A stretch of DNA of 64,000 nucleotides from Cynocephalus volans (taxonomy: Eukaryota > Chordata > Mammalia > Dermoptera > Cynocephalidae), in the NCBI RefSeq assembly GCF_027409185.1, contig NC_084462.1, positions 27,999,577 to 28,063,576 of the forward strand. Direction: 5' to 3'. The notes beneath the pieces were generated by a model. The model saw only the letters and a list, made by a program, of their open reading frames with translations. It made no database searches and had not been told where the DNA came from. Both the position numbers and the translations under genes were made by a program. Shown piece after piece: positions 12,166 through 23,000 of the stretch. The stretch's first letter is position 1. The number at the start of each line of letters is the position of its first letter.

Positions 12166-15100
12166 ACACCAGTCTATATCCCCGCTGCTCTGAGGGAGCT
12201 CCAGGTCCAGAGTGGGGAGCAAGTTACCCCAAGTCACACAGTGATTGGGCAGATCAGGGAATAGGATGCCCAAAGACCCCACCTTCCCTCCAGAGTGGTG
12301 GTTTTCAGGATTTCTAAAGCCCCAGAAGCCTCTTCAAATTAAATATTACCCTACCCACCCAGCAGCCCTGCCCCCATCCTGAGGGTTCTGAAGAACATCT
12401 ACTGAAACCACTGATCTCCCCAAAGATTTCCTGTGAGGGGCCCACCAGGGAGTCTGGAAGGCTTTGGGACAAGGAGTAGGCACGGGCCCCACCCAAGAAA
12501 TGGCAACCCCAGCACCCAGCTCTTATCAGCTTGGCAGGAGCTGCTGTGTGGCCAGGCCAAGGGGGGCCGGGAAGGTGGGTAGTGAAGGAGGCCCCCCACC
12601 CCTTTGTCTGTTCACTCGTACGTTTACTTGCCTGCTATAGACACGCCTTCCCACGAGCGGGACAGCTGCCCTCAGTGCAGGGAAGAGAACGATTTGTAAA
12701 CAGTCTCTGCAGCCCTGTCTCTTAGACTTTTTGAAGGTGCAGAGCGGGAAAACAATTCGTCATAGTCTAGTACACACATGCACACACCTAAACTCAAACA
12801 AAAGGTGCAAGACACAGTGCTGTGTGCGGTCACCCGCGTCACACTCACGGGTATTCCCAGACTATTCTCCATTCCGTCTCACCTTAAAATGCTGCTCCTG
12901 ACCCACTAAACTGATTTCACACCCTGTGCATAGGTCACAACCTGAAATCTGAAAAGTGCTGATAAAATGTGTAATGCCCCTTTTTGGGGTCAGATACGTG
13001 GTCTGGGCTGAACAGGAAGGGCCAGCGTCCTCCGAGAGTCCGTCACTGGCTGGCTTGGAGCAGGGCGGGGACAGCCGGCATCTTTGCTCTGGGCAGCTCC
13101 CAGCAGGCAGCCGTGTGGGTGGGCTGAAGGTCAGGGCTGCCTTCAGCCTCCTGCTTTTGCATACGCCACCCAGAAAGCATCTCCCTGTGGGGAAAGAGAA
13201 CAGGAATCAGCTACGGCCTCAGCTCCTCCAAGAAGCCTTCCTGATTGCCCCTCCTCATCCAGAAGCTCTGACCCTTCATTCCCAGGACTGCAGGTGCCAG
13301 TATCCTCTCTGTCTGTCTCCCCTCCCAAGGCCTGATGTCCTGTCACCAAGCAGGCTGCTCAGGAATGTGGAGAACAGAATGAATGAGGAAGTGGATAACC
13401 CCAGGCCCAGTGGGAGCCCCTGGCCCAGCCTCGCCTGCCTCCCACCCTGCATCCTGGCAGCTGCCCTGCCCGCCCTGTGGGACCCGCCTGGCGCCACAGG
13501 GATCAGGCCAGCTGAGGGTTCCGGGCATGGGTGGAGGGTTCTGCCCAGGGCAGGGAGCAGCCAAACGTGGTGTGGGGATGGAGACTGTCAAAATCGAGGA
13601 GGAAGAGAGCTCCCCACCTGGCAGCAATCCCAGCTCAGGCTCTTGGAAGGGCTCCTGGGCACGGCGGGCTGGGGGAGGCCAGGAGATAAGGGTGCAAGGG
13701 AGGAAGGCATCAGGCGGGGCACAGTCACAGCAGTGCTGCCCACCAGCTCCTAGAGCCAGCACAGGGACCCCTGGGGGCAGGCACCTCAGCCTCAGGCCAT
13801 ACCGTGTGCACAGCCCAGGGAAGAGAAGGGTGGAGCAGACCCCCAGCTGAGGCCATCACTCCATCCCAGAGTAGTGTGCCCGCCATACCCCAGAGCAGAC
13901 CCCAGAGGCCTCAGCTGTAAGCCACGGGACCTTTGGGTGACCTTGGGCTTCCTTGAGACTCAGTTTCCTTACCTGCATTGAAGTATAGTATATTGTCATG
14001 ACTGCCTGTGTGGCCACCCCATGTCCCCTTCCTCTCCCCTTTTGAAGCAGTTCCCCAGGCAGCAAGCTAAAAGTCTCCTCTTTGAGTGGAGAGCAGCTAT
14101 CCTGGAGGGGCAGGAGGCCCAGAGGGAACATCCTGTCAGCCTGGAGAGGAATGTCCTGCAGGTCCGCTCACTTGGAGGTGTCTCCAGAGGTAGCCCAGCC
14201 AGCCTTGGGGTCAAAGGAGCACTCGGGCTTGAATTAGGGGGTCAGGGAGGCTGGTCGCTCTGTCTCCAGGCACCACATAAGATGCCTGGATTTTAATGGG
14301 AGGTGGAGGGTGTGGGGAGAGAGCTCAGTAACTGGGATGGAATTCACTGCTGCCTGGCTGTGTGACAGGGGCTTAGAGTCAAAATTAAGTAGATCTGTAG
14401 GAGACACAGAGAGTGCTCTTTCACAGTCCTGAGCCTGTAGGCAGGGCTCCTAACCCCTCTGTTTATAAACTAGGATAATAATATCCCAATCAAAAATAGA
14501 GATGTGCTTTGTAAACTGTCAAGTGTCAAATGAATGAGCGGCATGTTCTGGACTGCCCCATCCCCGATCCCCTGGGGAGGGGGTGTGCAGACCCCCAGAC
14601 GGCAGCAGACAGCCCGTGAGGTGATGTGGAACAGCCCGTCCGGGACACCCATCCCCCGGCTCACACCACCCAAGGACCCAGACTGACAAATGACTCAGAC
14701 ACACAAACACCCAGGTCTGGGGGAAAGTGCCACACTGCCGAGAGGTTGCAGATCAGAGATGGGCAGCTCAGAGCTGGGGCACCCCAGGGCAGCCAGCGGG
14801 AGTCAGCGTCTGTGGGGAGGGAGCCTCCTCTTTTGCCTACCCCTCCACACAGCCTCCAGTGTCTGCTTGAGTTGCCTGAAATGGTGTCATGGACCCCATC
14901 CCACATTTGAGCACTTGCTGTTTACCAGACTCTTATAGACATGAGTTTTCAATCTTAGAGGTGGTGAAGACCCCTGTCACCATTATTAAGTATTATTAGG
15001 TAATCTGCCCAAGCACGCTAATCAATATTAGTCTCCATCACAACCACAGCAATGACCATTGATTCCCCAGCCCCCAGCCTAGGGGTGGCTGAAGCACCCT

Positions 15101-15639
15101 GTGCTGGAATTCCAGCCCCCTCTACAACCTCCAGACCCCCCTCAGAGCACAGCCTGTTCTTCCCCTGGGCCGACCCCGTATGATGAAGCGGGACCCAAGA
15201 AGCAGCCCAGTCCCCTGGCGTCTGGTCTATTTTTGGCCACAGACCTTTTGCCTCCAGTGAAGTCTGACCTCTGCATCCGCAGCAGTTCCCTTCCCTTCCC
15301 CAGCCGCCTCTGGGGAAGGACGAGCGGCAGAAGGGCTTTCTCATTTTCCAGCCGAGGTGTAGGCTCTGGGTCAACGCTGCCTGGTGCCCCACAGTAGGTG
15401 GCCGCTCTCTCTGGCTCAGCACAAAGGCAGGGCCTCTCCCATGGCGCTGCCTGTCATGGGTGTGCCCCAGGCCTTTCCCTCTGTCTCTGCCCCCTCCTTC
15501 GTCACAAGCCCCATCCTTCCTGAACCTTCGAGTAGCAGCATCCATCCTCAGGTGTTTCCAGGTTCCCTCCTTGCTTGTCGTAACTAAGTCGAGTTCATCC
15601 TCACCGGTCCTCCCACGGTCTGGACCTATGCTGTCTACT
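12166..15639. other. Intergenic, no gene recognised
   Basis: No convincing exon is seen. MIR-like traces lie near 13905-13990 and 14340-14490 on the minus strand. A 265-codon open frame at 12956 runs through repeat-like sequence and resembles no family I know. Confidence 0.55.
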
Positions 15640-15895
15640 GCGGTGGCCACGGCCACATGACCACTTGAAATGCAACTAGTCCAAATTGAGATGTGCTCTA
15701 AATGCACACCACTTTTCAGACTTAGTACAAAAAAAGCACAGAATATCTCATTAATAATTTTTTATATCGATTACATGTTGAAACAATGCTATGTTAGATA
15801 TATTGGGTTACACGTATCATATTATTAAAACTAATTTTACTTAATTTTTAAAATTTGATATGGCTACTCGAAAATTTAAAATTGGAGGAACAGCA
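15640..15895. repeat. AT-rich hAT-type relic
   Basis: The block has CCACATGACCACTTGAAATG and a long AT-rich interior, features of common nonautonomous hAT elements. I cannot assign the family. Confidence 0.4.
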
Positions 15896-18420
15896 GGTTC
15901 TGGCCTCAATGTCTGCAGCTGGGTCTGATGGATGAGGGAGTGTGAGTGGGGACGGTGTGTACAAGGGTACTTCACTCCCCCCATGAGAAATTCATGCTGC
16001 CCCATTAGTGTGCCACTGACCCTATTTCCTTTGCCGGCTGGATGGACCCTCGTTCTCACGGAGGCACTGGAGAAAGCACAGCTGGGGTCCCGAATCTGGC
16101 TGACACAAGCTCTTCCCAGGCCAGCCCGGAGCCCGTCTGTCTTTCGCTGGTCCAGAGTCCCACTCATCAGAAGACAGGACCATGCATAGACAAGGATGGA
16201 AACAGAAGACACACCCCAGGGATTCTGGGGGTCTGTCCATGCCAGCAGTCTCTGTCCCCATCTCCTGGAAGGCACATCTATGTTTATGACCCAGCTGTCT
16301 TGGATGCCGAGCCATACCGAGACCGAGGAAACTCGCTGGCAAAGGTGCAGCATCCAGGCCTCCGAGACAAGTCTGGGGGCTGGGGAGCCGCTCCACCAGC
16401 CAGAAGGGAAACCATCAGAAGGAAGGTTTCAGCAGAGAAAGTTGAGCTGGGTCATGTAGGGCCTTGAAGGCCATAGGTAGAAGTCTGGACTTTATCTGGA
16501 TGCAACTGAGGAACTTCCGAGCAAAGCAATGACATTCTCAGAGCCTCACAGAGCCTGGAAGCTCTGTCTTTCCAAAACAAGTACACCGGGAGGGGCTGAA
16601 GGACAGAGGCGGCATGTGAATGATTCACCTGAGTGCCCCTCTGCCAGCATCGAGCAGGCAGCAAGCGAGCGAGCAAGGCTTGCCAATGATGATGGTGACA
16701 CCAATGAACAGTCACCAAGCAGTCAGATGCACCAGGCAGTCTTCTGAGGTGGTTCTACATGTATGGCCTTATCTAATCTGTACAGCTATGCAGGGAAGTG
16801 GTACCCAGGAATTGAGGACTATTGGGCTCCCTGAATGTACAAATGAATGGATGAATAAGTGAATGTTGGTTGATGAATATACTCCCCAGTCCTCACATTA
16901 CACATTGCATGCATTGGGCTAAATTGCATGGGTAATCTGTTCAGTGGATTTGATTCTGAACTGAGGCCCCCTTTTGACATGTACCGAAGCCCAGACCTGT
17001 GAATGGAGCTACTGCAATGAGCACAGGCTGCTAAGAAGAAGGGGGACACAGGCTGGGATAGGACATAGGGCCCTGACCCTGGCGGGGAGTGGCCTGCCCA
17101 GCAGCCTCAAGTCTACCCCTGCATGCGCCCCTCCACACCTCTCCTGGATCCCCCATAGCAAGCCCTCTTCCGCTGGCTCTGGCCTCTCTCCCGGTCCTGG
17201 AATTAATAAAGACTCTGAACAGACTGCGGTTTGCAAGTCTGAAAGCTGGTTCCTGCCCACGTCACTGCCCTGAAAAGAGTGGGGCCCAGCTTTCCCCAGG
17301 CACCCTTTTCGTTCCCCCTTCCCGGGAGGGGGCAGGCACACAGATGTGCCCCGAACTCCTCTCCACCCCCTCCAGCAGGCATATGCCAGGCATTGAGGCA
17401 ATCATCCTAGCAGACCTCACCTTCCAAAGGTCTGGAGCTATCACCACTGGAGACCTAGGGAAAGGGAGGGATTGTCCAGGGTCCCAGAGTGGCCTGCTAT
17501 AGACCTAGGCCTTATAACTACACTAAAAACAGGAGTGGTACTTGCAGAACTAGTGATGGCAATATTGTTACTAGCACTAGTACCAGATGAGTACAGAGCT
17601 TTTCTGATCTGGCAGCCATGAGCAGAAATATATAACCACATTTTATTTATCTTTGCAATAACCCTCCTAGGTAGTCATATTTATCACCATTTGACAGATG
17701 AGGAAACTACAGCCTATGGAGACATTACTCCCCTAGGAAGTGCCAGAACCAGCAATGAGTCCCAGGTTCACCTGTGTCCAATGCCTACCTTTGACTACTC
17801 CACCCTGGGCCACCCCTGCTAGAGCTCCAAACTGTCACAGTGCTCCTGGCTGGATGACGGGCATTAACTCATCCCCCAGAGCCATCCTGGTACAGGGAAA
17901 AGCCCACAGGACATGTGGCCTCAACTCTGTCCCCTGATCAGCTGTGACCTAGGGCAAGTGACCAGTTTCCCTCTCCTATCTTCTCTGGCTCCCACGTTTC
18001 TTCCCCACTAGTGGGGAAGGGAGGGACATGACTCTCCCCTGCCCCATTCCACACCTCCTGAGAAAAACTCTCAGGGTCCCCATCCTGCTCAGGCCTGCAG
18101 GCAGGAATGGCTCAGGGTTCTCCTGGAATATTGTCCTGGCTGTTCCAGCACAGGCCGCCCCCTCCCGGCCACCAGAGGAATGGCGGTCCTGGGTGTTCCC
18201 AGAGGGATGGAGAGAAACAGCCATCTGGGGGCTCCAGGTTCGGGCGCCAGCGGTGCTCAGCACTGGGGTAGGCGGTGGCCCGGTAATAACAGGAAGGCTG
18301 GGAGTCTGCATGGGGCAGGCTCCCATCTCCCTGTTCTCCCACAGGGCACCTAGCAGTCCAGCCTGACCTTTGCCAGACACTCGGCCTGTGGAGGGCTGAG
18401 TGTGGGGCTGTGACCTTGGT
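15896..18420. other. Intergenic, no gene recognised
   Basis: The only element I can support here is a plus-strand MIR relic at about 17635-17760 (GATGAGGAAACTACAGCC). Nothing else is supported. Confidence 0.5.
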
Positions 18421-18795
18421 CCATGCAGAATGGAACCCTGTCTGTCATGGTCCCCCACATGCCCCAGATACCCCAGAGGACAACGCCAACAGGGCCTTAA
18501 CTCCCAGCGCATCCCCCTGCCTGCAGCCTCCAGGCCTCTTTAGACATTGACCCCAGACCTGCCCAACACCCCCTCTCCAGCTTCAGACAGGAGGCTGAGA
18601 CTTTACCTCATACAGAATGGAGCCCTTTAGTGTGTTAGGGTCCCCTTCCGTCCCCTGGATGCCCCACAGGGCAACACCACCCCAATCTGACCTTCCAGGC
18701 CATTCTGCCTGAAGCCCCTCTACCTCTGCAAACATTGGCCCCCCCAAACCCCAAACATGCCCAACCCCTCCCCTCCCCAGCTTCAGGCAGGGCCT
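18421..18795 (+). repeat. Diverged tandem duplication (~188 bp x 2)
   Basis: Two adjacent blocks share order and landmarks. Copy one (about 18421-18608) has CATGCAGAATGGAACCC, ACATTGACCCC, CTGCCCAACACCCCCTC and CCAGCTTCAGACAGG. Copy two (about 18609-18795) has CATACAGAATGGAGCCC, ACATTGGCCCC, ATGCCCAACCCCTCCC and CCAGCTTCAGGCAGG. The pair lies 0.55-0.9 kb upstream of the ELN start codon. Confidence 0.7.
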
Positions 18796-18895
18796 GTCTC
18801 TAGCCAGCCCCGGGGGTGTTGGGGAGTCTGGAGGGCAGGGGTGGGAGCCGAGGCGCGGGACAGCTGGCCTGTGTCCCCACACTGGGCCCGAGGCC

Positions 18896-19107
18896 CAGCC
18901 GGAGGGGCGGGGTCCTGGCCACTCGAGCCTTGGCTGGGGCCGGGATTTTGGACCAGGCTGCCGGGCCCTCCCTCCTGTTTCCTCTCCCGAGGGCTGTCCT
19001 GGCAGAGGCCCCCCTCGCACTTTCTGGCGGGAACAGGGCCAGCAGCGAGAGAACAGCCACAGAGAGAAAGTGGGAAAGAGATGGGGAAAGTGTGTGCGTG
19101 CTTGTGC

Positions 19108-19138
<31 letters not shown>

Positions 19139-19339
19139 AGGAGGAAAAGGGCCGCGGTCCGGAGGCTTGTGAGCGGCTTTCGTAACTGCCCCCTCCCGGC
19201 CTGCGGCCCCCTCCCCCGGCCTCCCCCTCCTCCCGCCCGCCGCCCGCCCTCCTTCCCTCGCAGCCCAGCGACGAGGCAGCAATTACGCTTTGGGGATAAA
19301 ACGAGGCGTGGAGAGCAGGCTGGGGCATTTCTCCCCGAG
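18896..19339 (+). promoter_or_regulatory. ELN: ELN promoter and 5'UTR region
   Basis: The sequence before the ELN start is GC-rich and pyrimidine-rich (about 19190-19260, repeated CCGCCC boxes). It has a GC box AGGGGCGGGG near 18904 and a (GT)n/GC-GT tract at 19086-19139. An ATAAAA element lies at 19296-19301, only about 40 bases before the ATG. The known ELN promoter is Sp1-rich and lacks a classical TATA box, so whether ATAAAA positions initiation is open. The transcription start is not visible from sequence alone. Confidence 0.7.
19086..19139 (+). repeat. (GT)n microsatellite in ELN promoter
   Basis: Alternating GT with interspersed GC dinucleotides; a potential Z-DNA tract about 200 bases before the start codon. 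Confidence 0.9.
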
Positions 19340-19421
19340 ATGGCGGGTCTGTCGGCGGCTGTCCCGCAGCCCGGAGTCCTGCTGCTCCTGCTGGCCATCC
19401 TCCACCCCTCGCAGCCCGGAG
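19340..19421 (+). CDS. ELN: ELN exon 1: signal peptide
   Basis: It encodes residues 1-27 and the first base of codon 28. [12 protein letters not shown] is followed by a leucine-rich core ending ILHPSQPG, closely matching the human signal peptide. The donor is G|GTAAGG. Confidence 0.97.
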
Positions 19422-20006
19422 GTAAGGGCCCTTTGCCCCAGTCCCGGTCCCGGGTTGCCCACAGCCCGCCACCCTCCCTCCCGGCCAGGGGGCTGGACTC
19501 CCCCTCAGGGGGCCCAGCAGACAAGAGGGAGCCCACCCCGGGTCCTCCAGGGGGTCCCAGGCAGGAGCCCCTCAGTCACTGGGTCCTTGGAACTGCCGCT
19601 CCTGAAAGCCGGCCCAGTGCTGAGGAAGGACCTGTCAAACAGACACCCGTGACTCGGGATGGTCCCACCCCAGCATCCAGGCTTTGCCACCCTGCTCTGC
19701 CCCGTGCTCTCCCGCAGGGGCGTCTGGAGCACACTGGGGATGGGCCCGGTGGGACCCCGTTGGTCTGCGGTCACCAGCAGTTTGCACACCTGTGGACCCA
19801 GCCAGATGTGTGTGCCAGCCCTTGGGGGCAGGGGGCCTGGCCTTGAACCAGCTAGCCGCAGGGAGCTGTGTGACCTCAGCAGGTTCCCTGACCCCTGGGG
19901 AGTCAGGCTTCCCCTCTGAGGAAGGTCACGGTTAAATTAACTACGGGATTGCGGGTTGGAAAGCTGCTGCTGCGGTCTGTCCCTGGTGAGGAGGGCTGGG
20001 ACTCCC

Positions 20007-20061
<55 letters not shown>

Positions 20062-23000
20062 CATGAACGAGTGCGTTGTGTGCTATACTGCACAGGTGGG
20101 GATGTGTGCATATGCCCATGGATGTCACTGAATGGAAGAGGGGTTTTTCGGGGGTATGATCCAGAATCCACCATTCCACAGCTCTTCCCTAGATAGGTGT
20201 ACGCGTATATGTGGAGATGGGGTGCTTGACAGGGCCTGGTAGGGTGTGCTGAAGTCTGCCACCCAACTGACAGGTACCTGTAGGAGATCTGGTGTCCAGG
20301 TCTGTCACTTGGTGTGGTTGTCACTGTGCGTGTGACTGTGAGTGTGTGCATATGTGTGTGTGTGATATGGAGCACAAGCAAGGAAAGGTACACTAGGGAA
20401 GGTGTCTGTCTCCTGGCAGAGGGAGCGTGGCCAGTGGCAGAAGCTGAGTGGACCTTAGGACATTGCCGAACCCTCTGGGGTGCGCCCAGACCTGAGTGCA
20501 GCTGGTCACCGGGTTTGAGGGTACCCCTTGTTCGAGGGTGCCACTGCTACACAGTGGCCAAGTGGGCAGGACTGAAGGTGCATCCGGCCATGGGAAGAGA
20601 GAGGTGCAGGCTCCTGAGCCATTTGGTGGGCTGGCCTGGGGGGCAGGGGTCTGGTTTCCACGGGAGTCCTCCTTGCCATGAGAACCAGACCTTGAGTGGG
20701 AGGTGGGGGCCACAGGGCGGAGCAGGGCTCGTGTTCAGGACTGGAGTCGGGGGCCAGGCGGGAGCAGCAGCTGTTTCCGTGAGATTGACTGGCTGGGCCC
20801 ACTGCTGGGAGCAGGAGCTTCCTGCGCAAGGTCTGCTCCCAGGCCTGGCTGAGGCCAAGGGATATGGGCACTGACAGGCTGGGCCCGGCAGGCGTGGCGA
20901 GCCAGTGCCTGAGAGCAGCAGCTCTGACCCTCCTCCCCCAGGTGTGACCGCCAAGCACCTGCCTACCTTCCCTCCCAGACAGTGCTGCCTCCTACAGTAC
21001 AGCAGCTAATCATCACAGGTGCCCTGAGTGTTGAGAATTATTACCTTCGCTCTACAAATGGGGAAACTGAGGCTTGAGCAGGCTAAAGCAGCCCCCGGGG
21101 GTTAGTAGCTGCCAGCTCTCTGTACCGAGTCAAAAGATGGGGGTGTCGGGGGCAAAGTACCAGGCAATATTTGGGCAAGGGCAGTCCTGGGGCTGAGTCC
21201 TTTAAGGGCTAAGTTCATGCTCTAGGGCAGAATAAAGCCTTTCCTTGTATCCTCAGCAACACCACTAAATGCCCATTCGTTGCAAAGATAAAACTCTGTC
21301 CCAGGTGGTTGGATTAGCTGAGTCCAAGTAAGAGGCGTGTGAACTGATGAGGTCTTCTGGAGTTTTTGCACAGCCTACTGGAGTCTGGAGAGGTCTGGGA
21401 GCTGGGGGGGGCTCAGTCATACACTGACAGCCCCCACCTGGCTGTCTCAGTGAGCCCAGCTTCCCATCAAAGAGGAGGGTGTCACTTACACAAATTCCCC
21501 AGCTCCGAGGTGTTGCCAGGGGGGTATCAAAAGAGTGTCTTGTGAAGAACCAGCTGTCCCGGCCTAAAAAGAGAGCATGAGAAATTAAACCAGGTATAAT
21601 TCTCTCCCCATCCTCCAGAAATATTGTCAGCTTTTTCTTTTCTTTCTTTCTTTTTTTTTTTTTTTTTTCCTCCTGATTTCAGAACTGAAGATGATTTGAA
21701 ACTGGGGCTTTCAACCCTGGCTAAGTGTTAGAGTTCCCACCCAAGAATTCCTGCTTGATTTGGTCTGGGGAGGGGCCTGCACCTGGATGCTTTTTTGAAG
21801 CTCCCCAGGTGACTGATGAGCCTCCAGAGCTGACAAGTTCTGGTTTAGAGGTTGAGTCCACTCTGTGTGTCTGCCGGCTTCAGCAGGAGGTGAACGTGTT
21901 CCTGTGTAGGAGGAGACAGAGCCATCCCTCCGGTAGGAGGCTCCAGCAATGTTATATTTGCAAAAAATGCATCATATAAGAGAACTGTAGGGATGTTAAT
22001 TTTTAAAACGATAGAGTCTCTTATTCAGAATTTGCTAACTCGGGTTGATCGATCCCTGTAGTTCGTGCACATTTCTAAGGTTTCATTTTCCCTCTCGTTA
22101 CTTATGCCATGTTTTGTCTGGTGGGGGGTGGCTGATGTGTACACAGATGTGCAGCAATGCAGGAAGCAGACAGGACTGGGGGAGGGGGTGGCCCGGAGCA
22201 GCCCCAGGAAATCCAGGAAGGCTTCACAGAAGAAGTGATATTTGAGTTAGACCTTGAAAGAAGGGCCAGTATTTGAGGGGCTATCAGTGGATGAGAGGCG
22301 AGCCTCAGTCTGTGGGGCTCTGGTGGGAGAATCAGAGAGACAGAGGAGCAGATTCTCTCTTTGTAGGGGAAAGATCTCTCTGCAAGTAGAGCTGACAGCC
22401 TTGGAAGGTGCTGCCTTCCTGCCACGCGAGGTATGCAAGCAGGAGCACGAGGGATGTTTGCAGAAGGAGTTCCAGCCCCAGCCCGAAGATTATTATGATC
22501 CCAGAGAGTCTAGGATTATGATTCTAAGACGCAAGAGACAAGTTCCACCCTGGGCTAGTCAGTGGAACAAGCCAAACCCACATAAAACAAGACAGGCATG
22601 CTCTAGGCCAGCTACTTTGGGCCAGCTGAACTGTACGGCAGGGAGAGTTGTGGGCTCAGAGGAAACAGCAGGGAGGATTTGAGCTCGGCCTGGTGGAAGA
22701 TTAGCTCTTGGAGGAAGTCAAGGGCACTCCTGGCAGGAGGAACTGCTTGTGCCAAGGAGTGGAGGTGGGAAGGAGGATTACCCACTGAAGCTTGGAGAGA
22801 AGCTGCCGCTTTTTCAGAGCCCTTTGTCGACTCCTGTCTTATTTTGTTCTCACCTCCTCCGCGCTTGAACAGGACAGGCAGGGATCCTTGGCACCCATGC
22901 AGCCTTCTCCATTTCCTCGGTGCAAAATAGGGATCAAAGTCTCCAGCTCTGCAGGTCATTGTGGCCCCAGCATGGGGTTTGGCAAACACTATTGGGAGCT

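Noticed and set aside
12956-13753. 265-codon plus-strand open frame upstream of ELN
   Set aside because: It has no recognisable motif, runs through repeat-like sequence and has overlapping open frames on both strands; not supported as a gene.
18583-19536. 317-codon open frame on the minus strand over the ELN promoter
   Set aside because: It lies antisense to GC-rich promoter and exon 1, is low in complexity (Pro/Gly/Arg rich) and has no family resemblance; a shadow of high GC content.
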